Shown one piece after another: positions 1-8,110 of a DNA stretch of 64,000 nucleotides. The position numbers and the translations under genes were made by a program. Every line of letters begins with the position of its first letter. Position 1 is the stretch's first letter. Origin of the DNA: Mesobacterium pallidum. Its GTDB lineage: Bacteria > Pseudomonadota > Alphaproteobacteria > Rhodobacterales > Rhodobacteraceae. The DNA lies in assembly GCF_019966535.1 (NCBI RefSeq), contig NZ_JAIMID010000010.1, forward strand, positions 123,905 to 187,904, given 5' to 3'. Below the pieces are notes generated by a model. It did not search any database and was not told where the DNA came from. It worked only from the letters and a program-made list of their open reading frames with translations.

Positions 1-136
1 CCACGCCCTCGGCATGGAACCCGCCCAGTTCCGGGTAGCTGAGGCGCCGCAGCCAGATGCCGTCGCCCACCTCCACCGGCTCGGCGAGCAGGGTGTAGGG
101 GATGTTCAGGTAGTCTCTTACGGTCATCTCCGTCAT
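1..136 (-). CDS. partial small protein, HicB-antitoxin-like N-terminus
   Basis: This is the 5' end of a minus-strand gene whose rest lies beyond the left edge. About 45 residues are visible, beginning MTEMTVRDYLNIPYTLL and followed by an acidic-glycine turn and a LSYPELGGFHAEG segment. That layout (short strand, turn, PELxG-type strand) recalls the beta-sheet start of HicB-family or DUF1902 proteins, but too little is present for a firm call. It starts 7 bases after the stop of the thiolase-like gene, so it is probably the third gene of that minus-strand operon. A second ATG (127) four codons downstream is an alternative start. Function is not assigned. Confidence 0.4.
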   Translation of the reverse strand, partial: MTEMTVRDYLNIPYTLLAEPVEVGDGIWLRRLSYPELGGFHAEGV

Positions 137-143
137 CGGCGCC

Positions 144-1247
144 TCACTTTGCCGGTTCGATCATCAAAAAGGACGAGTCATCAAACGGCCCGTTGTGGAC
201 GAGGATCGGCCCGACATTCGGCTGTTGCCGCGCCCCCGCCTTGCCCGCGGCCTGGAGATAGGCTTCGCGCAGGTGGCCCATGCCGTGCATCCGGCCTTCG
301 CCCAGACTGCCGCCGAAGGTGTTGAGCGGCAGGCGCGCGCCTGCATTGCCGTGACCGTCGCGGATAAAACGCCACGCCGTGCCGGTGTCGCAGAACCCGA
401 AGCCTTCAAGCCATTCCCAGATCATCGACGAAAATCCGTCGTAGAGCTGGGCCTGGGTCACGTCCGCCGGGCTGCGCCCGCTCATGTCGAACACCGCCTT
501 GGGCGTGGTGAAACCGGAAAAGCCCGTGACCCGCGCCGGGGTCGCGCCCTCTGGCACGTCGCCCGCGCGACACATGACGAATGCCATCGCGCCGCAGACT
601 GGCATGTCGCAGTCGAGAAGCCCGTGCGGCGTCGCGATCATCGGGGCCTTGAGATAGTCCTCGAGCGTCGCACCCTTGTCGCGCCAGACCGCATCGGGGT
701 TCTGCGCAGCGTGGCGGCGGGCGAGGGCGACGACCTCATACAGGTCTTCGCGGGACGCGCCGTGGGTCGCCATATAGCGCTGCGCTCGCGTGCCGAACCG
801 GGCGCCCGCGGTGGTGAAGCCGAAGGGTTTGGTGAACTGGTCGTTGCCAAAGGCCACGTCCGCGCCCGATGTGGCGTAGGACAGGCCCGGCAGGTTGTAC
901 ATCGCCCGGAGGCCGACCACATAGCGGCTCGTCCCGGACGCGAGCGCGTTGGCCGCAAAGCTCACCATGTCGGTCGGATAGCGGCGGAACAGGTCCGCGC
1001 CGTAGGTGAGCGGCAGGTTCATGGCTTGCGCCACGGACTTGAGCGATATCTCGTCGCCGCCTTCGGCATGGGGCGAGCCTGCGTTGGTCGCGAAAGGCGC
1101 ACCCACGTATCCGTCGACATCGTCCGCCGAGAGGTGTGCATTCGACAGGGCGTCACGGATCGCCGCAAGCGACAGGTCGGTGATGGACCGATCCGTCTTG
1201 CGCAGGATCTCGGAGGCGCCAAATCCGGCGATGACCACAGCGTTCAT
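144..1247 (-). CDS. thiolase-fold lipid-transfer protein, probable Ltp2-like aldolase or thiolase homologue
   Basis: A 367-residue thiolase-superfamily protein of the SCP-x/Ltp group. It opens with a VVIAGFGASE strand and ends with a GGSLGEGRMHGMGHLREA segment. Canonical degradative thiolases have a Cys in an NxCaSG motif and a GHPxG motif; here the first site reads ALASGTSRYV with no Cys, and the second lacks GHP. Thiolase-fold proteins of this shape include the steroid side-chain retro-aldolase Ltp2, which works only with a DUF35 partner. The overlapping upstream gene encodes exactly such a DUF35 protein (4-base ATGA overlap). Inferred role: C-C bond cleavage of a beta-hydroxyacyl-CoA rather than thiolysis. 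A non-catalytic role cannot be excluded. Confidence 0.75.
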   Translation of the reverse strand: MNAVVIAGFGASEILRKTDRSITDLSLAAIRDALSNAHLSADDVDGYVGAPFATNAGSPHAEGGDEISLKSVAQAMNLPLTYGADLFRRYPTDMVSFAANALASGTSRYVVGLRAMYNLPGLSYATSGADVAFGNDQFTKPFGFTTAGARFGTRAQRYMATHGASREDLYEVVALARRHAAQNPDAVWRDKGATLEDYLKAPMIATPHGLLDCDMPVCGAMAFVMCRAGDVPEGATPARVTGFSGFTTPKAVFDMSGRSPADVTQAQLYDGFSSMIWEWLEGFGFCDTGTAWRFIRDGHGNAGARLPLNTFGGSLGEGRMHGMGHLREAYLQAAGKAGARQQPNVGPILVHNGPFDDSSFLMIEPAK

Positions 1248-1666
1248 GGCGCACCTTCCTGGTCTGCCGGCCGGACGACCGGAAAGCTCCAGCCGTTCGG
1301 ATCCCGGACGAAGCCGATGGTCAACGGCGCATCGGGCGGGAGGTCCTGGACGACGCCCAGTTCGTCGAGCGCGACAAGGACGGCGCGGGAATCTTCGACA
1401 AGCGTGACCTCGACGACCGTGACCGGCGGCTCACGGCCCGGGACGGCCGCGATGTGAATGCGGCTCCATCCCTTGAGCGTCCCGCGTCCCGAGAGAGTGG
1501 CCCAATTCAGTGCCGTGCCGCGACAGGAGGGGCAGGCAGGCCTGGGCGGACAGACGATCCGGCCGCAGTCCGCGCATTCCGGCAGGGAGAGAACGCCTCT
1601 TTGCCCGGCCTCCCAGAAGGGGCGGGTGTCGGCGGTCGGAATGGGCTGTGGGCGCGTTGCTTTCAT
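1244..1666 (-). CDS. DUF35 OB-fold protein with rubredoxin-like zinc ribbon
   Basis: A 140-residue protein of the usual DUF35 length. The N-terminal zinc ribbon is visible around residues 30-50 as CADCGRIVCPPRPACPSC, giving CxxC and CxxC pairs. An OB-fold follows, with SGRGTLKGWSRIH and a C-terminal FVRDPNGWSFPVVRP strand. Proteins of this family bind and activate adjacent thiolase-fold enzymes (ChsH2/Ltp2 type) and probably bind acyl-CoA. The gene overlaps the thiolase-fold gene by four bases, supporting a complex. A palindromic operator candidate lies 42 bases upstream of the start. The family call is firm; the partner is inferred from adjacency. Confidence 0.87.
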   Translation of the reverse strand: MKATRPQPIPTADTRPFWEAGQRGVLSLPECADCGRIVCPPRPACPSCRGTALNWATLSGRGTLKGWSRIHIAAVPGREPPVTVVEVTLVEDSRAVLVALDELGVVQDLPPDAPLTIGFVRDPNGWSFPVVRPADQEGAP

Positions 1667-1707
1667 TGGTCCGCGATTCGAGTCGTCATAGATTGATCTA
1701 ACCCTAT

Positions 1708-1722
1708 AAAGGTCAGACCATT
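1708..1722. promoter_or_regulatory. AAWGGT-N3-ACCWTT operator candidate (site B1)
   Basis: AAAGGTCAGACCATT is a near-perfect inverted repeat upstream of the DUF35/thiolase operon. The same pattern recurs at 1867, 8113, 12795 and 15654, always ahead of catabolic genes. It is a probable binding site for a dimeric repressor not encoded in a recognisable form here. Confidence 0.55.
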
Positions 1723-1857
1723 AACGCAATGGGGGAGACTGCAAGTCGTGTGTCGGTGGGGCCGTCGCTGCGACTGCCGCCGTCCGTCGGTCCATGAACA
1801 GAGAGGTACGTCCAAAATCGAACAATCAACACTTTGTAAATAAGCATAAAAGCAAGT

Positions 1858-1886
1858 TTGACTTCAAAAGGTACTACCTTTAATGA
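1858..1886 (+). promoter_or_regulatory. promoter with embedded operator (site B2)
   Basis: TTGACT (1858-1863) is followed after 17 bases by TAATGA (1881-1886). The spacer holds AAAGGTACTACCTTT (1867-1881), a perfect inverted repeat with 6-bp arms around ACT. An operator between the -35 and -10 boxes suggests repression by blocking polymerase. The acyl-CoA dehydrogenase ATG at 1915 follows. Confidence 0.55.
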
Positions 1887-1914
1887 TAAGGCAAAGCGAT
1901 CAGTGGAGGACGCG

Positions 1915-3069
1915 ATGCTGGAATCATTCGACCAATCCGAGGAACTGCAGATGTTCCGGGATGCCGTGCGGAAAATGAGCGAAAAGGAATTCGCCCCAAT
2001 CGCCGCCCAGATCGACGAAGACGATGCGATGCCGGACAAGGTGCTGCCGCTTCTGGGCGATATGGGGCTGGTTCAGCTGCAGGTGCCCGAAGAATACGGT
2101 GGCCCCGGTGGTTCGCTTCTTATGAACTGCATCGCGAAGGAAGAGGTGGCGCGCCACTCGTTCGCGATCTCTCACCTCGTTGGGGCCTGCGATTTCGCGA
2201 TGGTGCTGCCCCTGCGCGATTTCGGGACCGAAGATCAGCGCCAGCGGTTCCTGCCCGAGGTTGCCAAAGGCAATATCACGGCGGCCATCGGGCTCACCGA
2301 GCCGGGCACGGGGTCGGACGTATCGGGGATGAAGACATCGGCCCGGCGCGACGGCGATCACTGGGTGATCAACGGTCAGAAGACCTTTATCACCAAGGGC
2401 GATACCGCGCAGTACATCAACGTCATCGCCCGTACCAGCGAAGGCAAGGGCGGCAATGGCCTGTCTTCCTTCCTGGTCGAGAAGGGCACGCCCGGCCTCA
2501 CCGTCGGCGGATCGGTCCGCAAGATGGGGATGCGGGGGATCAAGTCCGTCGACCTGTTCTTCGAGGACATGCGGGTGCCGGCAGAAAACATGCTGGGCGA
2601 AGAGGGGCGCGGCTTCAAGAACGCGATGAACAGTCTCAACTACAACCGTCCGACCGTGGCCGCCTCGGCCCTGGGGTTGGCGCAGGGTGCGCTTGACGCG
2701 GCCGTGGCCTATGCCAACGACCGCGTGCAATTCGGCCAGAAGATCATCGAGTTCCAGGCCATCGGGCACAAGCTTGCCGAGATGCGGATCAAGGTCGAGG
2801 CTGCCCGCGCCTTGCTGTACCGAGTCTGCCATCTTGCCGACAGCGGCCATACGCACGGTCTGGCCGAGATGGCCTCCTGCGCCAAGGCCTTTGCCAGTTC
2901 CGCGGTGATGGAGATCACGACCGAGGCCGTTCAGGTCTATGGCGGGGCCGGATACCTGCGCGACAACCCGGTCGAGCGGATGATGCGGGACGCCAAGGTG
3001 ACGCAGATCTACGAAGGCACCACCGAGATTCAGAAGCTCATCATCGCGCGGTCGATGGTGACACGCTGA
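1915..3069 (+). CDS. acyl-CoA dehydrogenase (classical, IYEGT type)
   Basis: A 384-residue FAD-dependent acyl-CoA dehydrogenase that inserts the alpha-beta double bond and passes electrons to ETF. Visible signatures are GLTEPGTGSD (FAD/substrate loop), INGQKTFIT, the GGAGYLRDNPVERMMRD segment, and IYEGTTEIQ near the C-terminus with the catalytic Glu in the short/medium-chain position. A TTG 19 codons upstream would also open the frame, but ATG 1915 is preceded by GTGGAGGA at good spacing, and the upstream TTG is part of the -35 box. The gene appears to be monocistronic, facing the convergent marR gene. Chain length and substrate cannot be read from sequence. Confidence 0.92.
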   Translation: MLESFDQSEELQMFRDAVRKMSEKEFAPIAAQIDEDDAMPDKVLPLLGDMGLVQLQVPEEYGGPGGSLLMNCIAKEEVARHSFAISHLVGACDFAMVLPLRDFGTEDQRQRFLPEVAKGNITAAIGLTEPGTGSDVSGMKTSARRDGDHWVINGQKTFITKGDTAQYINVIARTSEGKGGNGLSSFLVEKGTPGLTVGGSVRKMGMRGIKSVDLFFEDMRVPAENMLGEEGRGFKNAMNSLNYNRPTVAASALGLAQGALDAAVAYANDRVQFGQKIIEFQAIGHKLAEMRIKVEAARALLYRVCHLADSGHTHGLAEMASCAKAFASSAVMEITTEAVQVYGGAGYLRDNPVERMMRDAKVTQIYEGTTEIQKLIIARSMVTR

Positions 3070-3108
3070 CCGGTCTTGCCGGGGCGGCGCATGGGCCTGC
3101 GCGTCAGG

Positions 3109-3594
3109 TCAGGCGTCGTCCCGGTACATTTCCATCACGTCGGCCATGTTCTCGTGCACCCGGTGCAGCAGCTTGAACAAGGTTTCCCGGTCCTGGTCGC
3201 TCAGTCCCTTCATGAGGACTTCTTCACGCTTGAGGGCGATCTGGAGCACCTCGTTGTAAAGTCGCACACCGGGACCGGACAGCCGCATGACCGAGCGGCG
3301 GCCCTGCTGCTCGGCAAGTTCGACGCAGCCCAGCGATCCAAGGAATTGCAGGCTCCGGCTGATCGCCGCCTTGTCCATGCCAAGAAAGTCGCTCATCTGC
3401 GCGCCGGTTCCCGTGCCCTTGACGCCGAGGTAGGCAAGGACGCGCCAGTCGGCGATGCCGATCCCGAAGTACTTCCGATAGATGCGCGAGGAATCCGAAG
3501 CGTATTTGTTGTTCACCCATGTCACGAGGGCCGGAAGATACCGGTCGAGGTCAAGTGCCTGCGGCGTTTCGTGTCGTGTGCTCAAATCTGTCAT
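3109..3594 (-). CDS. MarR-family transcriptional regulator
   Basis: A 161-residue winged-helix regulator. The helix-turn-helix lies around residues 60-90 (GAQMSDFLGMDKAAISRSLQ), with the wing in the QQGRRSVMRLSGPG stretch and long dimerisation helices at both ends. MarR proteins usually bind 16-20 bp palindromes near their own promoter and release them on binding a phenolic, fatty acid or CoA-type ligand. The frame extends 45 codons further upstream, but that would run through the palindrome at 3654-3703, so ATG 3594 is preferred. It is divergent from the hydrolase/monooxygenase operon, with the 50-bp palindrome between them: the likely operator and local target. Confidence 0.88.
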   Translation of the reverse strand: MTDLSTRHETPQALDLDRYLPALVTWVNNKYASDSSRIYRKYFGIGIADWRVLAYLGVKGTGTGAQMSDFLGMDKAAISRSLQFLGSLGCVELAEQQGRRSVMRLSGPGVRLYNEVLQIALKREEVLMKGLSDQDRETLFKLLHRVHENMADVMEMYRDDA

Positions 3595-3653
3595 CCGAAC
3601 TGACCCATATCCGATCCTTATAACTCGGCAAAGGCGAATCCCAAAGAAACGGC

Positions 3654-3703
3654 CATTGCCTCTCCCCCTATGTTGATGTATCAACATAGGGGGAGAGGCA
3701 ATG
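3654..3703. promoter_or_regulatory. perfect 50-bp palindrome, probable MarR operator (site A1)
   Basis: Positions 3654-3677 are exactly the reverse complement of 3680-3703, with two bases (GT) between. The core ATGTTGA-TGTA-TCAACAT (3670-3687) recurs at 8153 and, with changes, at 14112. It sits between marR (start 3594) and the hydrolase (start 3728), so it can control both. As single strand it could also form a 24-bp hairpin in either leader transcript. Confidence 0.7.
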
Positions 3704-3727
3704 CGCCCATCTTGTTCCGGAGGAGAC

Positions 3728-4651
3728 ATGGCAATTCATCCCGAGATCCAGGCGCTGCTGGACCTGCGTGTGGCGACAGGTGCGCCGGCTTTTCACACGT
3801 TGTCGGCAGAAGCGGCACGGGCGGGGCAGGCAGCGGCGCGCGCGGCCGCGAACGTGACGCCGCCTCGGGTGCACGAGGTGCGCGACATCGACGAGGGGCC
3901 GGTGCCGATGCGGCTGTATCGCCCGGACATGGCCGATGCGCAGCCGGCTCTCGTGTTCCTGCATGGTGGCGGCTGGGCCACGGGCGATCTCGACTCGCAC
4001 GATATCCTCTGCCGCAGGCTTGCGCTGGCTTCCGGCGTGGTCATCGTTGCCGTGAACTATCGCCTTGCGCCCGAGCATCCGGCCCCGGCCGGGCGTGACG
4101 ACTGCTGTGCGGCGCTTGACTGGGTGATCCGGCAGGCGGGACGTCTCGGCCTCGATCCGGGCCGGATCGGGATCGGCGGCGACAGCGCGGGCGGAAATCT
4201 CGCGGCGCTTGCCGCGCTCCATGCCCGAGATTCGGGCGGCCCCGCGCCGGCCGCGCTGTTCCTGCTTTACCCGGCGACCGACTTGCGGTTCGGCTACCCG
4301 TCCTACGATGAAACATTGCCAGGACTTCCGGTCGACGGACCCGCGATGGAGGCGTTCCGTGCCTTCTACCTCTCGGACCCGGCGCTGGCGGACCGTCCGG
4401 ACATCTCGCCCTTGCTTGCCGATCTCAGGGGGTTGCCACACAGCTACATCCTGACCCTGGGCCATGATCCCCTTCGCGACGAGGGATTGGCCTTTGCAAC
4501 GGCGCTGACCAAGGCCGGAGTTTCCGTCACGGCTGACCATCTTCCGGATCGGATCCACGGCATCCTGACCCTTGGCACCGCCATGCCATCGGTCGTCGCA
4601 CTTACCAGAATGCTTGGCAGCCGCCTTGGCGCGATGCTGGCCAAAGCGTGA
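3728..4651 (+). CDS. alpha/beta-hydrolase, hormone-sensitive-lipase-type esterase
   Basis: A 307-residue carboxylesterase-like hydrolase of family IV. The oxyanion-hole motif HGGGWATGD is near residue 77, the nucleophile Ser is in GDSAGGNLAAL, and the acid/base pair is seen as HDPLRDEG and RIHGIL near the C-terminus. No signal peptide is visible, so it acts in the cytoplasm on a small ester or lactone. Start ATG 3728 has a GGAGGAG site; the ATG at 3701 lies inside the palindrome and is rejected. It is followed after 17 bases by a Baeyer-Villiger-type monooxygenase, a common pairing in which the esterase hydrolyses the ester or lactone formed. Confident family call, inferred substrate. Confidence 0.9.
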   Translation: MAIHPEIQALLDLRVATGAPAFHTLSAEAARAGQAAARAAANVTPPRVHEVRDIDEGPVPMRLYRPDMADAQPALVFLHGGGWATGDLDSHDILCRRLALASGVVIVAVNYRLAPEHPAPAGRDDCCAALDWVIRQAGRLGLDPGRIGIGGDSAGGNLAALAALHARDSGGPAPAALFLLYPATDLRFGYPSYDETLPGLPVDGPAMEAFRAFYLSDPALADRPDISPLLADLRGLPHSYILTLGHDPLRDEGLAFATALTKAGVSVTADHLPDRIHGILTLGTAMPSVVALTRMLGSRLGAMLAKA

Positions 4652-4668
4652 CCAATCGGGAGGACAGA

Positions 4669-6279
4669 ATGGACGAACAATCGGGCGTGATACTTGACGC
4701 CATCATCGTCGGCGCCGGGTTCGGCGGCATCTATGCGCTGCACCGCATGCGGCAGATGGGGCTGAAGGCGCAGGTGATCGAGGCAGGCAGCGGCATCGGC
4801 GGCACGTGGTTCTGGAACCGCTACCCGGGCGCGCGATGCGACATCGAGTCGATGCAGTATTCCTATTCGTTCAGCGAAGAGATCCAGAACGAATGGACCT
4901 GGAGCGAGCTTTACGCGACACAGCCCGAGATCCTGGCCTACATCAATTTCGTGGCCGACAAGCTTGGCCTTCGCGACGGGCTGAAGCTGAACACCCGTGT
5001 GCTGGCCGCCACGTTCGACGAGGATCGGGCGGTGTGGACGGTGACATGCGACGACGGCAGCACCCGGCGGGCGCGGTTCTGCGTCATGGCGACCGGCTGC
5101 CTGTCGATCCCGCTCGCCCCGAACATTCCGGGAATCGAAAACTTCGAGGGACCGCTGCTGCGCACCTCGGACTGGCCCGCCGAGGGAATCGACCTGTCCG
5201 GCCAGACGGTGGGCATCATCGGAACGGGGTCGTCCGGCATTCAGCTGACCCCGGCGCTTGCTCCGCAGGCCGGGCGGCTTGTCGTGTATCAGCGTACCCC
5301 GAACTATGCGATCCCGGCGCACAACCGCCCCATCGACGAAAAATATGTTCGGACCTGGCGCGCGCAATATCCCAAGCGCCGGGCCGCCGCCCGCATGACC
5401 CGCAACAACACGCTGAACAACGCCGGCTACCGCACCGGCGCCGAGGTGACGGAGGACCAGTTCCGGACCGAGATGGAAAGCCGTTGGGCGATCGGCGGCA
5501 TCGCGTTCATGTATGGCTTTTCCGACATCACGTCGAACCCGGAAACGAACCATCGCGTGTCCGAGTTCGTGCGCGAAAAGCTCGCTGAAAAGATCGACGA
5601 TCCGGCCGTGGCCGAGACGCTGATCCCGAAGGATTACCCGATCGGGGCCAAGCGGATCTGCGTCGACTCGAATTATTACGAGACGTTCAACCGCGACAAC
5701 GTCGAGCTGCGGGATATCCAGCGCACCCCGATCGAAGCCGTGACCGCCAGCGGGATCCGGCTGGCGGACGGGCAGGAAGACAGGCTCGACGTGCTTGTCC
5801 TGGCCACCGGCTTCGACGCGATGACCGGGGCGCTGAAGCGGATCGACATCACCGGCCGCGCGGGCCGCAAGCTTGTCGACGAATGGGAAGCAGGTCCGCT
5901 GACCTATTTCGGTCTCGGGGTCGCGCATTTCCCGAACATGTTCATCGTGGCGGGGCCGGGCAGTCCGTCTGTCTTTTCCAACATGGTGACCAGCGCCGAG
6001 CAGCATGTCGACTGGATCTGCGACACCATCCGGCACCTCGACGCGGTCGGGCGCAGTTCGATCGAGGTGACCGAGGACGCGCAGGACGCCTGGGTGCGCC
6101 ACGTCAACGAGGTGGCGGACGCGACGCTCATGTTCGAAGGCAAGAACAGTTGGTACATCGGGGCGAACGTGCCCGGAAAGCCGCGTGTCTTCATGCCCTA
6201 CCTCGGAGGCGTGGCCGATTACCTCGCCGCGCTGGAAGATGCGACCCGGGACGGGTATCGCGGGTTCCAGATCGCCTGA
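4669..6279 (+). CDS. Baeyer-Villiger-type flavin monooxygenase
   Basis: A 536-residue FAD/NADPH monooxygenase of the cyclohexanone/phenylacetone monooxygenase family length. The FAD Rossmann motif GAGFGG lies near residue 15, followed by GGTWFWNRYPGARCD, typical of BVMOs, and the NADPH motif GTGSSG near 185. The fingerprint region reads FEGPLLRTSDWP where the family has FxGxxxHxxxWP, so the conserved His is Arg (CGC). The reaction expected is O2/NADPH-dependent insertion of oxygen next to a ketone. ATG 4669 with GGGAGGA is preferred over an upstream GTG at 4648 overlapping the esterase stop. A strong terminator follows directly, so this is a two-gene operon. Confidence 0.85.
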   Translation: MDEQSGVILDAIIVGAGFGGIYALHRMRQMGLKAQVIEAGSGIGGTWFWNRYPGARCDIESMQYSYSFSEEIQNEWTWSELYATQPEILAYINFVADKLGLRDGLKLNTRVLAATFDEDRAVWTVTCDDGSTRRARFCVMATGCLSIPLAPNIPGIENFEGPLLRTSDWPAEGIDLSGQTVGIIGTGSSGIQLTPALAPQAGRLVVYQRTPNYAIPAHNRPIDEKYVRTWRAQYPKRRAAARMTRNNTLNNAGYRTGAEVTEDQFRTEMESRWAIGGIAFMYGFSDITSNPETNHRVSEFVREKLAEKIDDPAVAETLIPKDYPIGAKRICVDSNYYETFNRDNVELRDIQRTPIEAVTASGIRLADGQEDRLDVLVLATGFDAMTGALKRIDITGRAGRKLVDEWEAGPLTYFGLGVAHFPNMFIVAGPGSPSVFSNMVTSAEQHVDWICDTIRHLDAVGRSSIEVTEDAQDAWVRHVNEVADATLMFEGKNSWYIGANVPGKPRVFMPYLGGVADYLAALEDATRDGYRGFQIA

Positions 6280-6283
6280 CGAC

Positions 6284-6316
6284 AAAGGCCCGGCGAAGGC
6301 GCCGGGCCTTTCTTTC
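6284..6316 (+). terminator. rho-independent terminator after the monooxygenase
   Basis: A perfect 12-bp GC-rich stem (6284-6295 with 6300-6311) and an AAGG loop are followed by TTTCTTT. Its A-rich left flank means it may also act for the convergent minus-strand gene. Confidence 0.85.
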
Positions 6317-6328
6317 GCATGGCTTCGG

Positions 6329-7996
6329 TCAGCGGGTGGTGGCGTGCAGCGCCGCGTTCATCAGTTCGGCCAGTTCGCGCGGTTGCGTCACGACGCTGCC
6401 ATGGGCCGGGGCAATCCGGGCCGGCGGGTAGGCCGCGAATAGCTCCTCCATCTGGCCGATGATCCCGTCCTTCTCGGCGAACCGGGTCCAGTAGAGCGCG
6501 AGGTCGAGAACCTGCTTGCTGTCCTCGACCGTGGGGGCGGTGGGCAATTCGTCCGAAAGCAACGTGCATTCGTCGGTCTCGTAATGAGAGAACCCGAAAG
6601 CATCCGACACGAACATGGTGGCGCTTCGGTCGTCCCATGCCCAAAGCGTGTTCGGCAGGTCATGGATGATCGCCGGCAGGGCATGGACAACGCGGCCGCC
6701 CAGGTCGATCCTGTCCCCGGCCGCGATGGGCCGAAAGCGCCCGGCGTCATAAGCCTCAGGGTGGTACAGGTGATAATTGCGCACATCACCCAGAACAATG
6801 GCGTCCGGAAAGGCGTCGAGCAGCCCGCCGAGGTTGCCCGCATGGGGATATTCCTCGTGCGTGGGAAAGATGTAGAGCCTTCGGTCGCCAAGGTGGTCTG
6901 ACAGGTAACGGGCGGCTTGTTGCGCGTCCTTTGCGTGGCACGTATCCACGATCAGCGCCGCATCCTCGCCGAGGATGAGGTAGGCGCTTCCGTGGGAGTG
7001 AAAGGACTTGCCGTACATCCGGGCATGAAAGCAACCGCCCAGCAGGTGAATGCCGTCGCCGATGTCGCGGGTCTTGAAGCCGGAATAGATCATCCGGTTG
7101 GTCGCGACGACTGCCTGATCCTGCCTTGCCGGGTCTGGCGCCCCCGACCCTGTGCCGGGACGGTTGCGGCCAAGGTCGCGCAGTACGTCAAGAAGCACGG
7201 TTTGATACTGTTTGACGACGGCGGCGCCGACGATGAGGCAGCCACGCGACGGCGCGAGCGTCTCGACCTCGTAGGTCGCGAAAAGCGTCTCGAGGTCTGA
7301 AATGATGTCGGTCAGGTTGCTGAAGGTCAGCCAGTCGTACTTCACGACAACATGCCTGCGCATGCGGTCGTAAAGGGTTGCCCGGTCGGGGACACCCCGC
7401 AGCAGCGGATCGCCCCCGCGCGGATGCGTGCCCGATGAAAAGATGTCCGAGGTGAACAGCGTGCGGGTTCCCGTATCGTAGTACCAGATCGTCGACAAAA
7501 GCCGCAGCGGGGTCTGGACCGGTTCCAGCCACCGGTCGGGGCCAAGCGCGATCCGTGTGCCGGGCAGGGCGGGGTGCTGATCGACCCCGAAGCTCTTCAT
7601 GTGCAGGTGGGCACTGGCGTCGTCGAAGAAGTCGAACGGGTTGATGACGCCGGGGGTGTAGGCCGTGTGCACGCCGCAGGCGGCCGCGAGGTTCGGGAGA
7701 TTCGAGATCGTGTCGGGCTCGTTGCGCGTGACGGCCAGTCTTTCGACCCTTTCGCCCGGCGCAAGCAGGGATTGAAGCTGACTGGCGATCCGGTCGCGAT
7801 GCCGGGCGATTCCCGCCTCGACCAGAATGCAGCCGTCCTCACCGCGCAGCAGGTAGACATTGAACGGCTCGCACAGGCCATGGGTGCATGGCGCGCGCCA
7901 GCTGATGCGCGCGTCGATGTCTTCGCTGTCGCCCAGCATGTAAAGCCTGCCGCTGACAAGCGTGACGGGGTCTGCGGTGTTGCGCCGCTCGGACAT
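6329..7996 (-). CDS. tandem metallo-beta-lactamase-fold protein, ODP/flavodiiron-like
   Basis: A 555-residue protein with two metallo-beta-lactamase-fold domains (about 1-280 and 300-555). Domain 2 has THEEYPHAGN, IIHDLPN, MFVSDAF and IAPAHGSV, matching the H-x-E-x-D-H, H, D, H ligand series of flavodiiron/ODP proteins except that the first Asp is Pro. Domain 1 has TRNEPDT, LFTSDIF and LAPSRG, so its histidine ligands are mostly Arg or Thr. No flavodoxin domain is present. Possible roles are an O2-sensing or di-iron oxidase-like protein or a hydrolase; the sequence does not decide. ATG 7996 follows a clear AAGGGAGG site. It is divergent from TRAP transporter 1 and shares its operator-rich promoter region. 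Confidence 0.75.
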   Translation of the reverse strand: MSERRNTADPVTLVSGRLYMLGDSEDIDARISWRAPCTHGLCEPFNVYLLRGEDGCILVEAGIARHRDRIASQLQSLLAPGERVERLAVTRNEPDTISNLPNLAAACGVHTAYTPGVINPFDFFDDASAHLHMKSFGVDQHPALPGTRIALGPDRWLEPVQTPLRLLSTIWYYDTGTRTLFTSDIFSSGTHPRGGDPLLRGVPDRATLYDRMRRHVVVKYDWLTFSNLTDIISDLETLFATYEVETLAPSRGCLIVGAAVVKQYQTVLLDVLRDLGRNRPGTGSGAPDPARQDQAVVATNRMIYSGFKTRDIGDGIHLLGGCFHARMYGKSFHSHGSAYLILGEDAALIVDTCHAKDAQQAARYLSDHLGDRRLYIFPTHEEYPHAGNLGGLLDAFPDAIVLGDVRNYHLYHPEAYDAGRFRPIAAGDRIDLGGRVVHALPAIIHDLPNTLWAWDDRSATMFVSDAFGFSHYETDECTLLSDELPTAPTVEDSKQVLDLALYWTRFAEKDGIIGQMEELFAAYPPARIAPAHGSVVTQPRELAELMNAALHATTR

Positions 7997-8110
7997 GGGC
8001 CTCCCTTCTCGCCCGCCCCGGACGCGCGCCTGCCCTGTGTAGGGGCGCGCGTCTCAATGCGGCGACTGCCTCGGATCATGCAAGATACTTGACTCCGGAA
8101 CCATTATTAC

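Noticed and set aside
3701..3727. ATG 3701 as start of the esterase
   Set aside because: It lies inside the palindrome arm and has no ribosome site; ATG 3728 has GGAGGAG.
4444..6285. 613-codon minus-strand open frame opposite the BVMO
   Set aside because: No recognisable family pattern, composition of a shadow frame, and it spans the end of the esterase and all of the BVMO.
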